Of a DNA stretch of 64,000 nucleotides, positions 42,056 to 54,810 are shown piece after piece. Location: assembly GCF_963930625.1 (NCBI RefSeq), contig NC_089252.1, positions 162,139,198-162,203,197 of the forward strand, given 5' to 3'. This stretch comes from Muntiacus reevesi. Taxonomy: Eukaryota; Chordata; Mammalia; Artiodactyla; Cervidae. The position numbers were made by a program, and so were the translations under genes. Every line of letters starts with the position of its first letter. Positions within the stretch are counted from its first letter, which is position 1. A model generated the notes under the pieces. That model did not search any database, had not been told where the DNA came from, and saw nothing but the letters and a program-made list of their open reading frames with translations.

Positions 42056-43165
42056 TAATTAAGTAACTTTAGAAAACAGAACAAGTCATAGTATTGTAAC
42101 ACCACCTCATTTTCTCAATGGCAGATTTCATAAAGGATATAAAATCTCCAAAAGTCCATTTTTGATGGAAAAAAAAAAAAAAAAAAACAGAGAAAGTGGA
42201 GAATGCAAAGAAAATTCTTTCAAACTTAAAAAACAGAACACCCATGTATTTTTATCTTTCTTTAATGATAAAAACATAATAATGGCTAATCCTGAGTGTT
42301 TACGATGTGTCAACCACAAAGCGCTTTTTGTGAATTAACTCATTTACTCTTCACAACAGCCCCAGGAAGTGGTAACATGAAAATGTCCATTTCATTGTGT
42401 AGTTGGATTAAGATTTAAAATCTTGCATTAAAAATCCCAAATATTTTAATAATAATAATAAATGAAATGCCCATATTAATTATGAGGAAAGTGCTACTGA
42501 GAGGTAAATGACTTAAGTCAAGAGTGGCCAAGCGGATTTGAACCCGGGAACTCTAGCGCTCAGGCTGTTTGCTGCTATGTGTTCAAGCACAGCTCTGGGT
42601 TCTCAGCTTCTGTGTATGTGCCCAGGATGCTCTGGGATTGTATGCAGACTCACACTGCAGCAGGATAAAACTCCTTGATTTGTTGCCTCTCTTTTGTTCG
42701 TTTGAGATTTGTAAAATGTACACACACTTCTCTGAGATCTCAGAGTAGATTTAAAACTTTATAATAGATACCTACAGCCTGATGTCATCGATAAGTGATA
42801 AATAACTCAAATTGCATGGAGGTTACTTATTTTTCACATAGCTACTGGATTAAGCTGTAAGAACTCTATACTCAGGGGTCTAAGATTAATAGTACATGTG
42901 GGAGAAACAAATGCTCCTTCCTGCTTTCCTGGATGGCTTTGTTTTGGAGAGACACCTTGTTGGCTGACACCTTCCCCATAGTATTTGACCATGACTTCAC
43001 ATTTTGAGAAAAACGACTTTCTTACATCTCACACAATGGTCTTCAAAAATCTCCACCTGTTATTTCTTTGCTAAATCATACAACTGTGGAATGATGGGGG
43101 TAGGCACCAAACTAGAGGCTTAAAAATAACACAATTTAGTCTCACTCATTTCAGCTGAAGCATCA
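42056..43165. other. Intergenic; MIR-like pieces near 42300-42580
   Basis: Pieces at about 42300-42400 and 42505-42575 look like two halves of an ancient MIR ('tttactcttcacaacagccc'; 'gtggccaagcggatttgaac'). The latter contains a tRNA-like B box that is explained by the SINE. The rest is unassigned. Confidence 0.45.
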
Positions 43166-43169
43166 ATGC

Positions 43170-43392
43170 TCTGACCACCCGATGCAAAGAAGTGGCTCAT
43201 TGGAAAAGACCCTGGTGCTGGGAAAGATTGAAGGCAAGAGGAGAAGGGGACAACAGAAGATGAGATGGTTGGATGGCATCACTGACTCAATGGACCTGAG
43301 TTTGAGCAAGCTCCCAAAGTCAGTGATGGACAGGGAAGCCTGGCTTGCTGCAGTCCATGGAGTCACAGTTGGATACAACTGAGCAACTGATG
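43170..43392 (+). mobile_element. BovB 3' end, short
   Basis: TTGGAAAAGACCCTGGTGCT to GATACAACTGAGCAACTGA. Only the final 220 bp of BovB. Confidence 0.92.
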
Positions 43393-43727
43393 TCCAAAAT
43401 GGGTGATCAGGACTGACTTACTCTGGGAAACTCGAGGGGACAGCTCATTTCTTACACATCATCCCAACCTTTGCCTCCATCATCACGTATGCTTCTCTGC
43501 CTCTACCTCTGACACTTTGCCTCCTTTTATAAGGACACCATGATTACATTAAGCCTATATGGACAATTTATCTTTCCATTTCAAGGTCCTTAACAAAATC
43601 ACATCAACAAAGTCTTCTGTGCTATGTAAGGTAACATATTCAGGGTTCTGGGATTAGGATATGAATATCTTTACAGGGAGGCGGGGGTGTGGTGTGGTGG
43701 TGGTGCTGTTTCTCAGTCTTCTTATTG

Positions 43728-43922
43728 TTTAGTTGCTAAGTCATGTCTGACTCTTTGTGACCCCATGGACTGCAGCACACCAGCCTTCCTTGTCCATCAC
43801 TATCTCCCAGAGTTCACTCAAACTCATGTCCATTGAGTCGGTGATGCCATCCAACCATCTCATCCTCTGTCACCCCCTTCTCCTCCTGGCTTCACTCTTT
43901 CCCAGCATCAGGGTCTTTTCTG
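43728..43922 (-). mobile_element. BovB 3' end, short
   Basis: Complement of the BovB terminus at the left edge, truncated at 'catcagggtcttttc'. Confidence 0.92.
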
Positions 43923-43949
43923 CTCAGTTCTCAGTTGCCTTTTCACCTG

Positions 43950-45500
43950 ACCTATTAGATGCGCTTGATCTCTCCCGCCTTGATAAATTTTTGTCCTTTG
44001 GTTCTGGGGACATCACAGCCTCTTGAGTGTCTCCCTCTGTTGTGGCTGCTGCTTCTGAGTTGTCTCCCTTGCTGGTCTCCCCTATTCTCCCTGATCACTT
44101 GGTCTTTGGTCTTCTCTCTGTTCGACTCCATCCAAGTCTTTAAATATCATCTCTATGCTGTGATGAAATCTCAGCACCTCCACTTAGGTCTCTAATGGAC
44201 ATCTGTCACTTAACATGGCCAAATGTGAATTCCTGACCTTTCTCCCTGCTCGAATCTGTTCCACCTTCAGATTTTCCCATCTTGGTTGCTGGCAGCTACA
44301 TCCTTTGGTTGCTCTAGCCAAACTCTTTGGATTCATCTCCAACTCCTCTCTGTCTCCAAGCATCCCACACCCCATCCATCAGGAAATCCCATTGGCTCCA
44401 CTTACAACATACACCTAGAATCCAGCACCTTGCCACTGCTTTCATCCTGCACCCATCTCTGCCCTCCTTTTTTGTCCAAGCTTATTGCAAACACCTCTAA
44501 CTAGTCTCCTGCTTCTGGTTTTGTCCCCTGTAGGCTTTTCTCAACACAACAGCCACAGTGATCCTTTTATAAAAGGTCTTGGTGTATCACTCCTTTGCTT
44601 AAAAACCTGCAATGGCTCCATGTCACCCTCCTGATGAGAGTGAAAGCCTCTAAGTTCCTCCATGCCCTGCCCATCAATCTTGCGGACATTCTCTTCTCTT
44701 AGGCTCCCCTCTGATCATTTTGCTTCAGCTACATTGACCTCTTTCTTGTTCCTTGAACACATCAGATGAGTTTTAGCCTTAGAGTCCTTGAACTGTCTCT
44801 TCTCTCTGTCTGGAGTTGTCTTTCCCAGGGATCTGTGTGACAAATTCCCTTACCATCTTTAAGTTTTTGCTCATTTAACATCTTCTCAATGGGACTTTCC
44901 CTGTGCACCCTGCCAGAGACCTTTCATGGGAATGTGAATTGAAAGTAACTGCAGAGTGTCTATTAAAATCCACAGCTGCATCCTTTAGTACAGCCATTCC
45001 ACTGGGGGAATCTCTCCCACCGAAATAGAACGCACAGAAGCACCACTGTGTAAGTAGCCATTTATAAGGATAGTTATTGCACCATTTTTCATAGGCTAAA
45101 AAGCAGTTGGAGCAATCTAATTGCTCATCAATAGAAAAATGGTTGAATTAATTATGGCAAATCATATTAAAGAACATTATGCAGCTATTAAAAAGAATGA
45201 AGTTAGATATATTGTTACTAAGCTGAAGGATGGCAATGCTGCATAATTAAGCCGAAGCAGCATGTTGCAGAGTAACGTGTAAAGTATTACTACATTTGTG
45301 AAAAACAGAAACAAAAATCCAAGTAACTGCTTTAAGACCATGGGAAAAGTGTAGCTGAATACACATGAAGCTGTTAACATCAGTTACCTAAAGGACATAG
45401 GAACACAAGCAGGAAAAAAACTGACCTTTTCTTGAGATATTTCTACATTGTTTCATTCAATAAAATGGGCACATAACAATTCTGGAATTACAATAAAAAA
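43950..45500 (+). mobile_element. Ancient LINE-derived sequence (L1M/L2 class), about 1.5 kb
   Basis: The left kilobase has pyrimidine-rich mammal-wide repeat text ('ccttttataaaaggtcttgg', 'cctgcaatggctccatgtca', 'ttccttgaacacatcag'). The right part (44940-45480) reads like a degraded L1 ORF2 end ('ggttgaattaattatggcaa', 'tattaaaaagaatgaagtta'). The exact families are uncertain and they may be two separate elements. No open frame of significance. Confidence 0.5.
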
Positions 45501-46739
45501 AAAACTTAAACTGCAAACAACTCAGTAATACCTTGCTTACCACGACCACACTGCCCATTTTCACTCACTTAAGTGACAGCTGGTCACTTGCTGTGTGTCA
45601 GGCACCATGCTACATGCAGAGCTACAGGAAGAATAAAGGATGAGGGTGGGGACAGGGTGGGCTTGTTTTCCATCCAATATTTGGGTGTGGTTTTTTTTAA
45701 TTGTTATTTGCTCCAGTGAAAAAATCAGAATATTCCATTTACAAGTGTTGACCTCTCCTGAATTAAGAATATATGTCAACACCGGCACTGTATTCCCTTG
45801 GGGTAAAAATCTGCTTATACTAAGTATTCTGTGGTCCTCTTTAGATGAGGCCTGTTGTCTCCAGCTGATCCCAGTCCTCACTGTCCTGTTACTGGTACAT
45901 GTCCTATCTCACATGCTTCTCTCCTGTAGACGTTTTAACCTATGTCTCCTGGTCTAGACTAAGGCTGGGCTCATGTGGCTGAGAGGATGTGATGAGTGAA
46001 GAAATGTTAAGGGGGCAGATGTGAGAGGGCTTGGTGACCAATTAGTGAGGGGGAGAGGGACCAGGAGACTGGTAAGTATGATGATGTCACTACCTAAGAC
46101 ATGGAACACGGGAAGAGAGAACCCAGTTTGTGGGGGAATGATGGAAGAGATGAGGTTTCAGTTTTGGACTAATTATCTGTAGACCATCTGGGAAGAGATA
46201 TTCAGATAACGGCTGAAAACACAGATTCCAGGAAAATGATTAGAACTAAAGGTAAATACTTGTGACTCAAAGAGGCGGTTTTTAAGGTAATCACAACACT
46301 GACAGTTGATAGACTGTTAACGGAGAGAAGGTGAGGGAGTGAACTCTCAGGAACATTCCTTTTTAGAGGAGGGCAGAGGAGGAGCATCAGGAGAGGGAGG
46401 AGACAGTCTAGGGGGGAAACGGTCACAGAAGACAAGACCTACAAGAGTCTCCTAGGAAAAATGCAGTTACCAGTGAAATATCTCAGAGCATCATATCTAG
46501 TCCTTCAGAACCTAATCTTAGACATATCCAGGAGACTGGGACTCACATCCCTACCCTGGCACAAGCTTACTGTACCATCTTATACAAGTCTTTAAATTCT
46601 GGGCCTTGGGTATCATATTTGTAAGTAAGAAGGTTGGATCACATGATTGATCCCTTTGAAGTACGGACATCCTAGGATTCTTAAAAGCCGCCTCCTCCAG
46701 CCTGTTATCACTATTGCCCATTCTTCCTGAAACCATGTA

Positions 46740-46770
<31 letters not shown>

Positions 46771-47139
46771 CGGGGCAGGGGTGGGGTGTGGGGGATGTAC
46801 TTCTATCACTTCTATATCCAGAATAACAACTAAGGCTAGATTTTGTCAATTCTTCCTACATCAAAAGATGAAGCAAACAACTGCTCTCTGAGAAATGAAG
46901 GAACTTAGAGAAGACCCTACTGATAACTTGTCCAATTTCATAGATCACTTGTAACATACTCATGAATTCTCTTACTCTGAGGTTACTTCCAAAAGTAAAT
47001 TCATAGGAACACGGGAACAGTGATTTTCAAAGGGGCCAGTTGTTCTCTGGCAACCTGGATCAATCACTTCTCAGAGTGAGGGTTTCCCCTCTAGTTTCTA
47101 ATGTTATATTTCATTAACTAGATTATGAGGTTCTTTTTT
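45501..47139. other. Intergenic, unassigned
   Basis: No gene or RNA recognised. It contains the TG microsatellite at 46743-46770 and purine-rich stretches near 46300-46420. Confidence 0.5.
46743..46770 (+). repeat. (TG)n microsatellite
   Basis: About 14 TG units followed by a G-rich stretch. Confidence 0.97.
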
Positions 47140-47300
47140 TTTTTTTAATTCGGCAGTTTGAATTTTTTTTTTATTTATTTTTATTAGTTGGAGGCTAATT
47201 ACTTTACAATACTGTAGTGGCTTTTGTCATACATTGACATGAATCAGCCATGGATTTACATGTATTCCCCATCCCGATCCCCCCTCCCACCTCCCTCTAA
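47140..47300 (-). mobile_element. Ruminant L1 3' end, short
   Basis: The left edge is the T-run and TTATTAGTTGGAGGCTAATT, the complement of the L1 terminus. It continues through 'ttacatgtattccccatccc'. AGGTTCTT occurs on both flanks (before the T-run and at about 47300), consistent with a target-site duplication. Confidence 0.93.
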
Positions 47301-47956
47301 GGTTCTTAATGATGAAACTTTTCCTACACAGTAAGCTCTTAATAAATGTGTATTGAAATGAATGTCTTGAATTATTCAATGTTTTCATGTTTAACAATTG
47401 GATTAAGAATGGATGTCTCCACTTTAATTAGAGAAAGATACACTTAAGAAGTCAAATTTCAGGAGAGGCAAAAAAAAAAAAAAAAAAAAGAAAATGAGTC
47501 TTAGGGGAGAGGAAATGTTATAGGCAAAAATATGTGGAAAATGGCAGATTCTGAAATATAAGAGAATTGGATAGTTATGCAAGATAAGAGACCACAAAGT
47601 CAAAAAGGGAAGGTGAATTGATACAAGTTACAACAGTCACAGAGTGTGGGCTTAAACAATTATTACTCAGTCTATGCCCACAAATGAAGGTGTTGCACAT
47701 CCTCTTTCAACTGTTACCATCTGTTTCCATCACAAAGCAGGCAGGGGCAGAGGAAAGGCCTGTCACCCTGATCACTCCAGGTACAAAGTCTTTTTTTAAT
47801 ATTGGCTGACCTTGAATTAGCCAATCCCCGTGTGATGAGCATGTCCATTTGACCTCAGTAAGCTCACCAACACTTTTCCCATTCAATTCCTCCCAAAAGA
47901 TACCTACTAAGGACCAAGACCACTTCTTGAGCATCAGTTTAGTTCACGTGCAATAA
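47301..47956. other. Intergenic, unassigned
   Basis: It contains an 18-20 nt A-run near 47470. Nothing else recognised. Confidence 0.5.
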
Positions 47957-48080
47957 CAGAGTTGCCAGATGAAATACAGAACACCCAGATAAACTGAATT
48001 TCACATGAACAGTGAATACTTTTAAAATATCAGTATTCTCAGAGGTCCTGTATTTTTATTTGCTAAATATAACAACCCTG
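47957..48080. mobile_element. Small palindromic DNA-element remnant (MITE-like)
   Basis: The ends 'gttgccagatgaaatacaga' and 'tcctgtatttttatttgcta...aaccct' are inversely related. This is the pattern of a mammal-wide short palindromic MER element. Confidence 0.6.
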
Positions 48081-49290
48081 CACTTTGTACTCCTTAACAC
48101 TTCTGTTTCTAGGGTTTCTGACTTTGACTTGGTTGCAACACTTCAACCATCCCCTCTGGGGTGCTTTCTGTACCTCTAATGGTCCCAGTTGGTCACTGGA
48201 GCCAGAGGGATAAGCCAAGTGGCTTAGGTCTAAAAGAAGGCTGAGGAACAGTGGGTCAGCTTCTTCATTCAGCAAACAGTCATGGAGCATAATCTTACTT
48301 TATTCCAGGCACTGTGCTAAGCTAGGTAACAATTCCACAACCCCAAGGAACTCCCAGGCTAGAAGATGAGAGTGACCTGTACAGAAAGTATACTGGGTTC
48401 AAAGTCAGAAGTCTCAAAAAAGAAAAAAAAAATCTGATTTAAAATCTATCACTGACAAGCTATGCAACTTTGAATTCACTGAGGATTTGGAGGCTTCTGT
48501 TTTCTCATCAAAATAGAATGTAGACAGTAGGAAGGAAAATTTTTACTGTTTGAAAAGTGCAGCAGAGTTCATCTGGGAGAGTGAACAGCTTTGGGGAAAT
48601 TATTGGCTAAGTAAAGCTTAGCAAGAATGAGAAATATTCAACGTAAGTAGATAAAACTGCTGTAGATCAAATGAAAAAGGGCATCATCCTTGGAGGCCTT
48701 TTTGGGGTAAGTGGTTTGGAAAGGGGCTGGGAACAAAGGGTTGGGTTCCTAAAGAATGGGAAAGAGAGATGAGAGATGCATCGTACGTGAGAGCACGTAG
48801 TAGCAATATGGCAGCGGGCAAGGCCCTGGAGGTGCACCAGTAAGGCCAACAGTGTGAAGGAAATGTCTGGTCTTCTGAGTCTAAAATTTTTTATTTTGCT
48901 GCATAAATCTGCTCTCTATCCTTCCAGTCCTTAATAAAGGAAGTTGCAGACAACAGTGCTAGGCTGGTAAGGTCTTAGAAATAGAAATCTGGGGTTGTGT
49001 AGCCAAATTAAAATGCAGTGCATTTGTTTATTCAACAAATATTTATTGAATGGCTATTTTGCACCAGACATGGCTGGATAATGTCAGTAAAGTTATACCT
49101 GGAGCTCCAGCTGAGTCTGAAAGTCAGTGATGAATCAAATAATTACCAGTGTTAGTTAAACAAGGAAACCATTAGACTGAGGGGACTCTAGTGCCATGGC
49201 AAGCTACAAAAACAAAAATGTAAGCTAGAAATGCGTCAGTGTTACAAACCTGAAACATAATGATAAACCAACACAAGCAGCCAAGTAGGC
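48081..49290. other. Intergenic, unassigned
   Basis: About 1.2 kb. The 49020-49070 part ('ttattcaacaaatatttatt') resembles the 3' end of an ancient LINE or SINE. No gene. Confidence 0.45.
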
Positions 49291-49292
49291 CT

Positions 49293-49421
49293 TAAAATGA
49301 AAGTGAAGTCGCTCAGTCGAGTCCCACTCTTCGAGACCCCAGACTGTAGCCTACCAGGCTCCCCAGTCCATGGGATTTTCCAGGCAAGAATACTGGGTTG
49401 CCATTGCCTTCTCCAGGGGAG
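49293..49421 (-). mobile_element. Bov-tA SINE 3' half
   Basis: GAAAGTGAAGTCGCTCAGTC at the left edge through 'gggattttccaggcaagaat'. AGGCCTTA is duplicated at both ends. Confidence 0.93.
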
Positions 49422-49905
49422 GCCTTAAGCTACAGCCAATCAATAACTTCCATACCTTGCTTCCACCCTTTCTCTTTAAAAATCTCCACCTCCTGTAGGT
49501 GGAGCTCTCCGAGCCACTTCCAGTTTGTCGCTGCCTGATTCTAACCAATTTTTCCTTGAGGAAACTCTTAAAATGTTTAATATGCCTCAGTTTATCTTCG
49601 AACACCAGGAAAGTAATGCAAAACTTCAACAGTGATAAGGGCTGCAAAAGAGAAGCATTTAAAGCTAACAGAGAACATCTGAAAACAGAAGTTGGATCTA
49701 ATCCAAGGGGTCAACCCTTCTGTTAATGTCCAGAGGAAGACGAGTTCATTCCATTGTGGGCACGTAGGGCATTCCAGGCAGAGGACACAGCAATGCCTTC
49801 CCATTATTTCAGAAAACACATGCACTGGGGAACTGGAGCAGAGCTGACCAGAAGCATTCATGCAGGTCAGGGTACTCCAAGAATTCTTTCCAAAATCAGC
49901 TCATG
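49422..49905. other. Intergenic, unassigned
   Basis: No recognised gene, RNA or repeat. Confidence 0.5.
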
Positions 49906-49907
49906 AC

Positions 49908-50240
49908 GGGGCTTCCCTGGTGGTTCAGCAGTATGGAATCTGCCTGCCAATGCAGGAGAAATGGGGTCTGGGAAGATCCCACGTGCTAGTGGAGCAGCTG
50001 AGCCTGCGCACCACAACTACTGAACCTGTGCTCTAGAGCCCAGAAAATGCAACTGCCGAGCCCACGTGCTGCAACTCCCGAAGCCCGGGCACCTACAGGC
50101 TGTGCTCCACAATAAGAGAAGCCACCACAAAGAGAAGTCTGTGCACCGCAACCAAGAGTAGCCCCTGCTTGCCGCAACTAGAGAAAAGCCTGCGTAGCAA
50201 CAAAGACCCAGCGCAGAGCCAAAAAGAAATAAATGAAAAA
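49908..50240 (+). mobile_element. CHR-1-type SINE, full length
   Basis: GGGGCTTCCCTGGTGGTTCA head, then the long tail with CCCGAAGCCCGGGCACCTAC, 'cacaataagagaagccacca' and 'cgcaactagagaaaagcctg', ending in an A-rich tail and a short TG/TA tract. Confidence 0.92.
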
Positions 50241-51399
50241 ATTGTGTGTGTATATATATAAACAAAGTGCTATGACCATTCCCGAAATGAATAAGCACAC
50301 CCTATGAAATGTACTTGCACATACGCTATGTTTACCTAATGCATTGAGAGGACAGTTTCCCTGACAGTATGGAGAAATAACCCACATTCACATGTAGTCA
50401 TTAGAGAAGGAAACTTCTGTTAGGAAACATTTCATGACATTTCCCCAAGCTAACCAGAAATACTCCTTGCAGTCCTTCCTATTATATCAAGCAACCATCC
50501 TTCCGCTAATTCCTCCCCTGTGATCCATCAGTGCTGTGGTCAATGCAACCACCTCATGGTAACCATTTGCTGATGCTTCTGTGTACTAGAAGGTGGACAG
50601 TCAATATAAATTCAATGTTTGACCAAGAATTGTGATATTACATTTGCAGAGTTGCTAAGAACAATATTTTCCCTCAAGAACAAAATCTTGATACCAGGGC
50701 TCTTTTGGAGGCCAGTCAAGTATAATATTAATATATTTGAGAGGAACTAAAATATTAAAGCATTATATCTATGATAAGTGTATTTGCACTGTATTTAAAA
50801 GTGGCTCTTAACTGCTAGTAAAATCAGTTTCTCCTTCTTTTGCTTCCCTTATTAAAATCTCTGTGGTATGAAACAGATCAGGATAATCAGTAGGAACATG
50901 CCATTAATTTTACAACTGAGACCAGATGAGAATAAGTCTGGTAAAGAAACAAAAGTTTAGAAGAACAGGCTTTTGAGATAATCTATTAAAAAACATATTT
51001 GAAATGAACTATCTAACTATTAACCTTATCCAAGGATATTAACCTAAAAATATGGAAGAAATTCTCATATAAATTCAGTGATCTGAATTTTTAATATGCA
51101 AAATTAAATGCCATGTTCAATTTTGTTTTTTATACAAACATGAATATTGACATTATCCATACAACCAGAAAGAGCTGGCCTTCGTAGAGTGCTTCAAGGC
51201 TTGTACGACATGGCAGAATTTCAGTTTCCATTAAATAAACAACAAATGACTTTTAAAATTTAAACACAAAGCTGAATTTTTCATAGAGAATTGATTTACT
51301 AAGTGCCTGCCCTGTTTCTTCCTAAAACGTACAGAAAGTGACCCCTAGTGGGATTTTGAGGAAGCATTTCTCCAGTGTTTTTCATGGATCTCTTCCATC
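50241..51399. other. Intergenic, unassigned
   Basis: AT-rich, with no repeat family, gene or RNA that I can name. Confidence 0.5.
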
Positions 51400-51592
51400 T
51401 CTGTATACTCAGATGGTAAAGAATCCATCTGCAATGGGGGAGACCTGGGTTCAATCCCTGGGTTGGGAAGATCCTCTGGAGGAGGACAGGACAATTCCTT
51501 CCAGTATTCTTGCCTGGAGAATCCCCATGGACAGGAGAGCCTGGCAAGCTACAGTCCCCGGGGTCACAAAGAGTCAGACACGACTGAGCGAC
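51400..51592 (+). mobile_element. Bov-tA SINE
   Basis: The head is degraded ('ctctgtatactcagatggta'). The B-box region GGTTCAATCCCTGGGTTGGG and the tail GACACGACTGAGCGACTCAG are clear. Confidence 0.92.
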
Positions 51593-51599
51593 TCAGCAT

Positions 51600-52344
51600 T
51601 AACACAGCATAGATGCTCTGCTGCCGTGCACCAGGTATCAAGCTAGGCTCTGGGGAAAAACATGATTGAAAGTGAAGCTCAGGGTGGCCGAGGGAGGCAG
51701 ACATTTATAGAACCAACCAGAGCTGCATCCAGGTAGACAAAGTGGAAACAGCTCATTTGGCAAGGGGCTGGGGAGAGAGTCAGGGGCGGCTGTACAGACG
51801 AGTGTAGAAATGGAGACAGGCTACTCAAATGGAGAAGCTGGGGCAGTATGGTAGCTTCTGGAAACTGTCAGTGGTTCCATCTGGTGAGGCATGAGCTCTT
51901 ATAGCAGAGTGGATAAAGGAGAAAAGTAGGCCGGGACCACGCCTTTTTATCCTGTTGGATAGGGTCCTCCACACTGCACTTGATGGGTATAAACAGACCT
52001 GTAACAAATAATGTACCAAAAAACATAAAAAATGTCAGTATTAACTAGGCTTCACATAGTATGGGAGACTATGCAGTTTTAAAAACAGGCTTTTTAAATT
52101 TTGCAGCCCACAGAAAGACCAAGTCAGATAGAAGATTATTCAAGTCAGGAAGTCAAGATACAGCACCCCTGTCTTTGTGGGTTAGACATGAGAAGAAGCA
52201 GAGAGCAGGCAGCAGCTGCAGATGTTGTGATTATGGACAAAAAGAGGTGCTGTTGGGCCAAAAAAGTGCCCACGGCCTCTTCAGTGGGAGAGAGCGGGTG
52301 TGGGTGAATCTTACACACACCCAGCAAGGCTTGAATAACAGTGA
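51600..52344. other. Intergenic, unassigned
   Basis: No recognised feature. Confidence 0.5.
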
Positions 52345-52530
52345 CGCTTAAATAGCATCACCATTAGCAACAGCAGCATCACTGGCATTTACTGAATCAT
52401 TTATATGTGCCAGGAACTGTGCTGTTTCTGCATTATTTGAATCCTCACAATAAGCCCTTAAAGAAATATATTACTCATCTTATCGTGCACATGAGGAAGC
52501 TGAGACTTACAGAGGTTACCGATTTGCTCC
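52345..52530. repeat. MIR SINE
   Basis: 'catttactgaatcatttatatgtgcc', 'cctcacaataagccc' and 'gaggaagctgagacttacag' are MIR hallmarks. Confidence 0.7.
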
Positions 52531-53290
52531 CGGTTTTTCCAGCTGGTCCGAGGAGTGGCTGAGCAATGCTGAATCTGCGGTGCTGCCCCAGTGCAGTGGG
52601 CCTGGAGCCGGGCACTGTGGGCTCGTCAGAAAAGGGAGAGTGGCTACAGCCAGGAGAGCAAGTGAATTCATCAAGGGAGGCTGCGGCAGGAGAAAAGAAG
52701 CGGGGAGGTGGGAGCCCAGAGAATGGGAAACCTGAGGGAAAGGAGGGTGCCTTTTTATTTTCCTTCTGAAGTAGGGGGGAGGGGGAAAGAGAAGAAGGAA
52801 AGAAAGAAGAGAGGGATGAGTCAAAATGGTAGAACTATAACCAGGAGAGAAGGGGAGAGAGACAGAGAGAGTGAGCCCTTCCAGAAGGAAGTAGAATTTG
52901 GCAATGCCAGAGGCTGCAGAGGAATCAGGTGTGGTGAAGACTAACTGTTGATTGCCCTTAGAAGGTAACTGTCTCAGAGAGACAATTTTTCATGGAATGG
53001 AGGGCAAACCCTTTCTTCAAGGAGCTGAGGAACAAACAGGAGGTAACGGAAGGGAATGAGCCAGTGCTATCTGCTTTATTAAAGAGCCTGGCTGAGAAAA
53101 ATAGGAAGTTAGATAAGACACGATAAAGAAGGGGTTCCCCTCCTAAACAAGGGGGAAATCTACATAATCGTGTTTCTATGTTGAGGAGAAGCAGCCACGG
53201 AAAATAAGAGCCTGATGGGAAAGTCCAAAGACTAGCTGACCAAATGCAGGAGAGACAGGGGGTCTAGAGCATCTAGGTAGAAAGAAAAGG
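52531..53290. other. Intergenic purine-rich sequence
   Basis: Strong A/G bias (52660-52900, many GGGAGA, GAAAGA and GAGAGA runs) with no gene. It leads into the GC-rich patch. Confidence 0.5.
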
Positions 53291-53299
53291 CCAAGAAGA

Positions 53300-53690
53300 C
53301 CCGTGGAGGAAGAGCAGAGGGTGGGCGGGCTGAACGTCAGGAGGAGACGCGGCAGAGGCGAGCCCACTGTCGGCTTTTTCCTACTGAGGGAGGCGCTGAG
53401 GACAGCGGCTCAGGGTCAGAGGACAGAAAGGAAAGGGAGCTTGGAGAAACGCCTTCTAACCAGCGCTGTTAGGTCGACCTGAGACTCCGAGTCCCCGCGG
53501 AGCCCCGGGGAAGGGCCGGGGAGCGGAGGCGGCGGCGGGTGCGCCAGCCCGCGCCTGCGCGCTGCTGCCCTGGGGCTCGCCCCACTCACCTGGTCCCAGG
53601 TGCAGACCAAGCCCATCCCCGGAACTGCTGGGGAGCTGGCGGTGTGGCGCAGATCAGACACTTCGCAGACCAAGTATAGCAGAGAGGAAT
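53300..53690 (-). promoter_or_regulatory. GC-rich CpG patch with a consensus splice donor (minus strand)
   Basis: Local CpG density rises sharply (for example GCGGAGGCGGCGGCGGGTGC at 53524). On the minus strand, CTGGGACCAG|GTGAGTGGGG gives a perfect donor at about 53590. Upstream of it an open frame includes VCEVSDLRHTASSPAVPGMG. It could be the first exon and promoter of an unannotated or non-coding transcript, or an orphan CpG island. No known protein was recognised. Confidence 0.35.
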
Positions 53691-53879
53691 GAACACGCTG
53701 CCAAGATCTTTTTAAGGGAAGTGAAGCCTGGGGGTGAGCGCAGGTATCATAAGAAACGTGCCAGAAAAGGGAGAAGTTGAGAGTCAGGAATTCTTAGTGT
53801 TGGAGGCCAGTCTGATGGGTGAGAGCCAGAAGGATAGGAAGGTGTGATCCCAGAGGAAGATACTAGCCATTCCATGCGA

Positions 53880-54030
53880 ACACCCATGTCCCAGGCACCA
53901 TGCATCTTGTGTGTTATTTTAATTTAAACTTGCAGCAAAACTATGAAGTTAATAGCACTCTCCTTATTTTACAGGTGAGGCAACTGGGGCTCAGATACAG
54001 CAGCTAACTTTTTCAATGTCATGCAGCGGA
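53880..54030. repeat. MIR SINE
   Basis: 'caggcaccatgcatcttg', 'ctccttattttacaggtgag' and 'caactggggctcag' are typical MIR words. Confidence 0.65.
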
Positions 54031-54649
54031 TTGATCTGCCCCAGAGTTTACGGGTTAAATCAGGACCCCGAGACTGAGACAGGGAGCAGTTGGATAATGC
54101 AAAAAGGATGCACTGCAGGAGCGAATCCCTCTTCTAGACTGGACTTAAGCGTGTAGATGGGTCCACACATTAGTAACGGATTATCACACCGTGATGGCTA
54201 GGAGTGGGGATAAGGAAGCTAGCCAATGAAGCGAATTGTGTGAATAGAAGCCAGAGTATTGAGGAGAGAGGGTGAAATAGCCAGACTGTAAGAGCCCTAA
54301 AAGTGCTGGTCATTTTATATGCAGCTCAGCAGGGTTATGTGATTTGTAGGGGCCAGTACAAAATGAAAATGTAGGAGCTTTTGTTTAAATACAGTGATGT
54401 TAAGAGTACTGAAATATTTAAAACTCTCTCCTTCTTTCTGTAGTCGCTCTCTCTTGACCTGTCACGTTGCTTTTATTTACTATTTCACGCCTTGCTCCCT
54501 TGGCCACAGGGAATACCTGCAGAGTGGGTGCAGACCCTCACAGATGCCCAGGGGCTGCTCTGCCCCGTGACTCAGGGCACGGTCCACTAGCTTTGGAATT
54601 CCACTTGAGATGCTGCATTCCAGCTGGAGGCAAAAAAACCAGTCTCCCC
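54031..54649. other. Intergenic, unassigned
   Basis: No recognised feature. Confidence 0.5.
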
Positions 54650-54661
54650 TTCCCTCAGCCC

Positions 54662-54810
54662 CCTGTCCATGGGATTCTCCAGGCAAGATACTGGAGGGGG
54701 TAGCCATTTCCTTCTGCAGGGGATCTTCCTGACCCTGCTGGCCTACAGTCCATGGAGTTACAAAGAGTCGGACACGATTAAGGGACTAACTTTCACTTTA
54801 CTTTTTCACT
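54662..54810 (+). mobile_element. Bov-tA SINE with inverted 5' half
   Basis: 54662 to about 54737 is the Bov-tA body in reverse complement. About 54738-54810 is the remaining 3' part in forward orientation (CTACAGTCCATGGAGTTACA, then CGGACACGATTAAGGGACTA). TTCCCTCAGCCC flanks the whole at 54650-54661 and 54811-54822, so both halves arrived together. Confidence 0.88.

Noticed and set aside
42520..42560. tRNA-like B box (GGATTTGAACCC complement-like text)
   Set aside because: No cloverleaf can be drawn around it; it fits an ancient MIR SINE.
43950..44930. Processed pseudogene of a human-like mRNA
   Set aside because: Its wording matches mammal-wide interspersed LINE-type repeats, with a related stretch at 29240-29640; no A-tail or target duplication.
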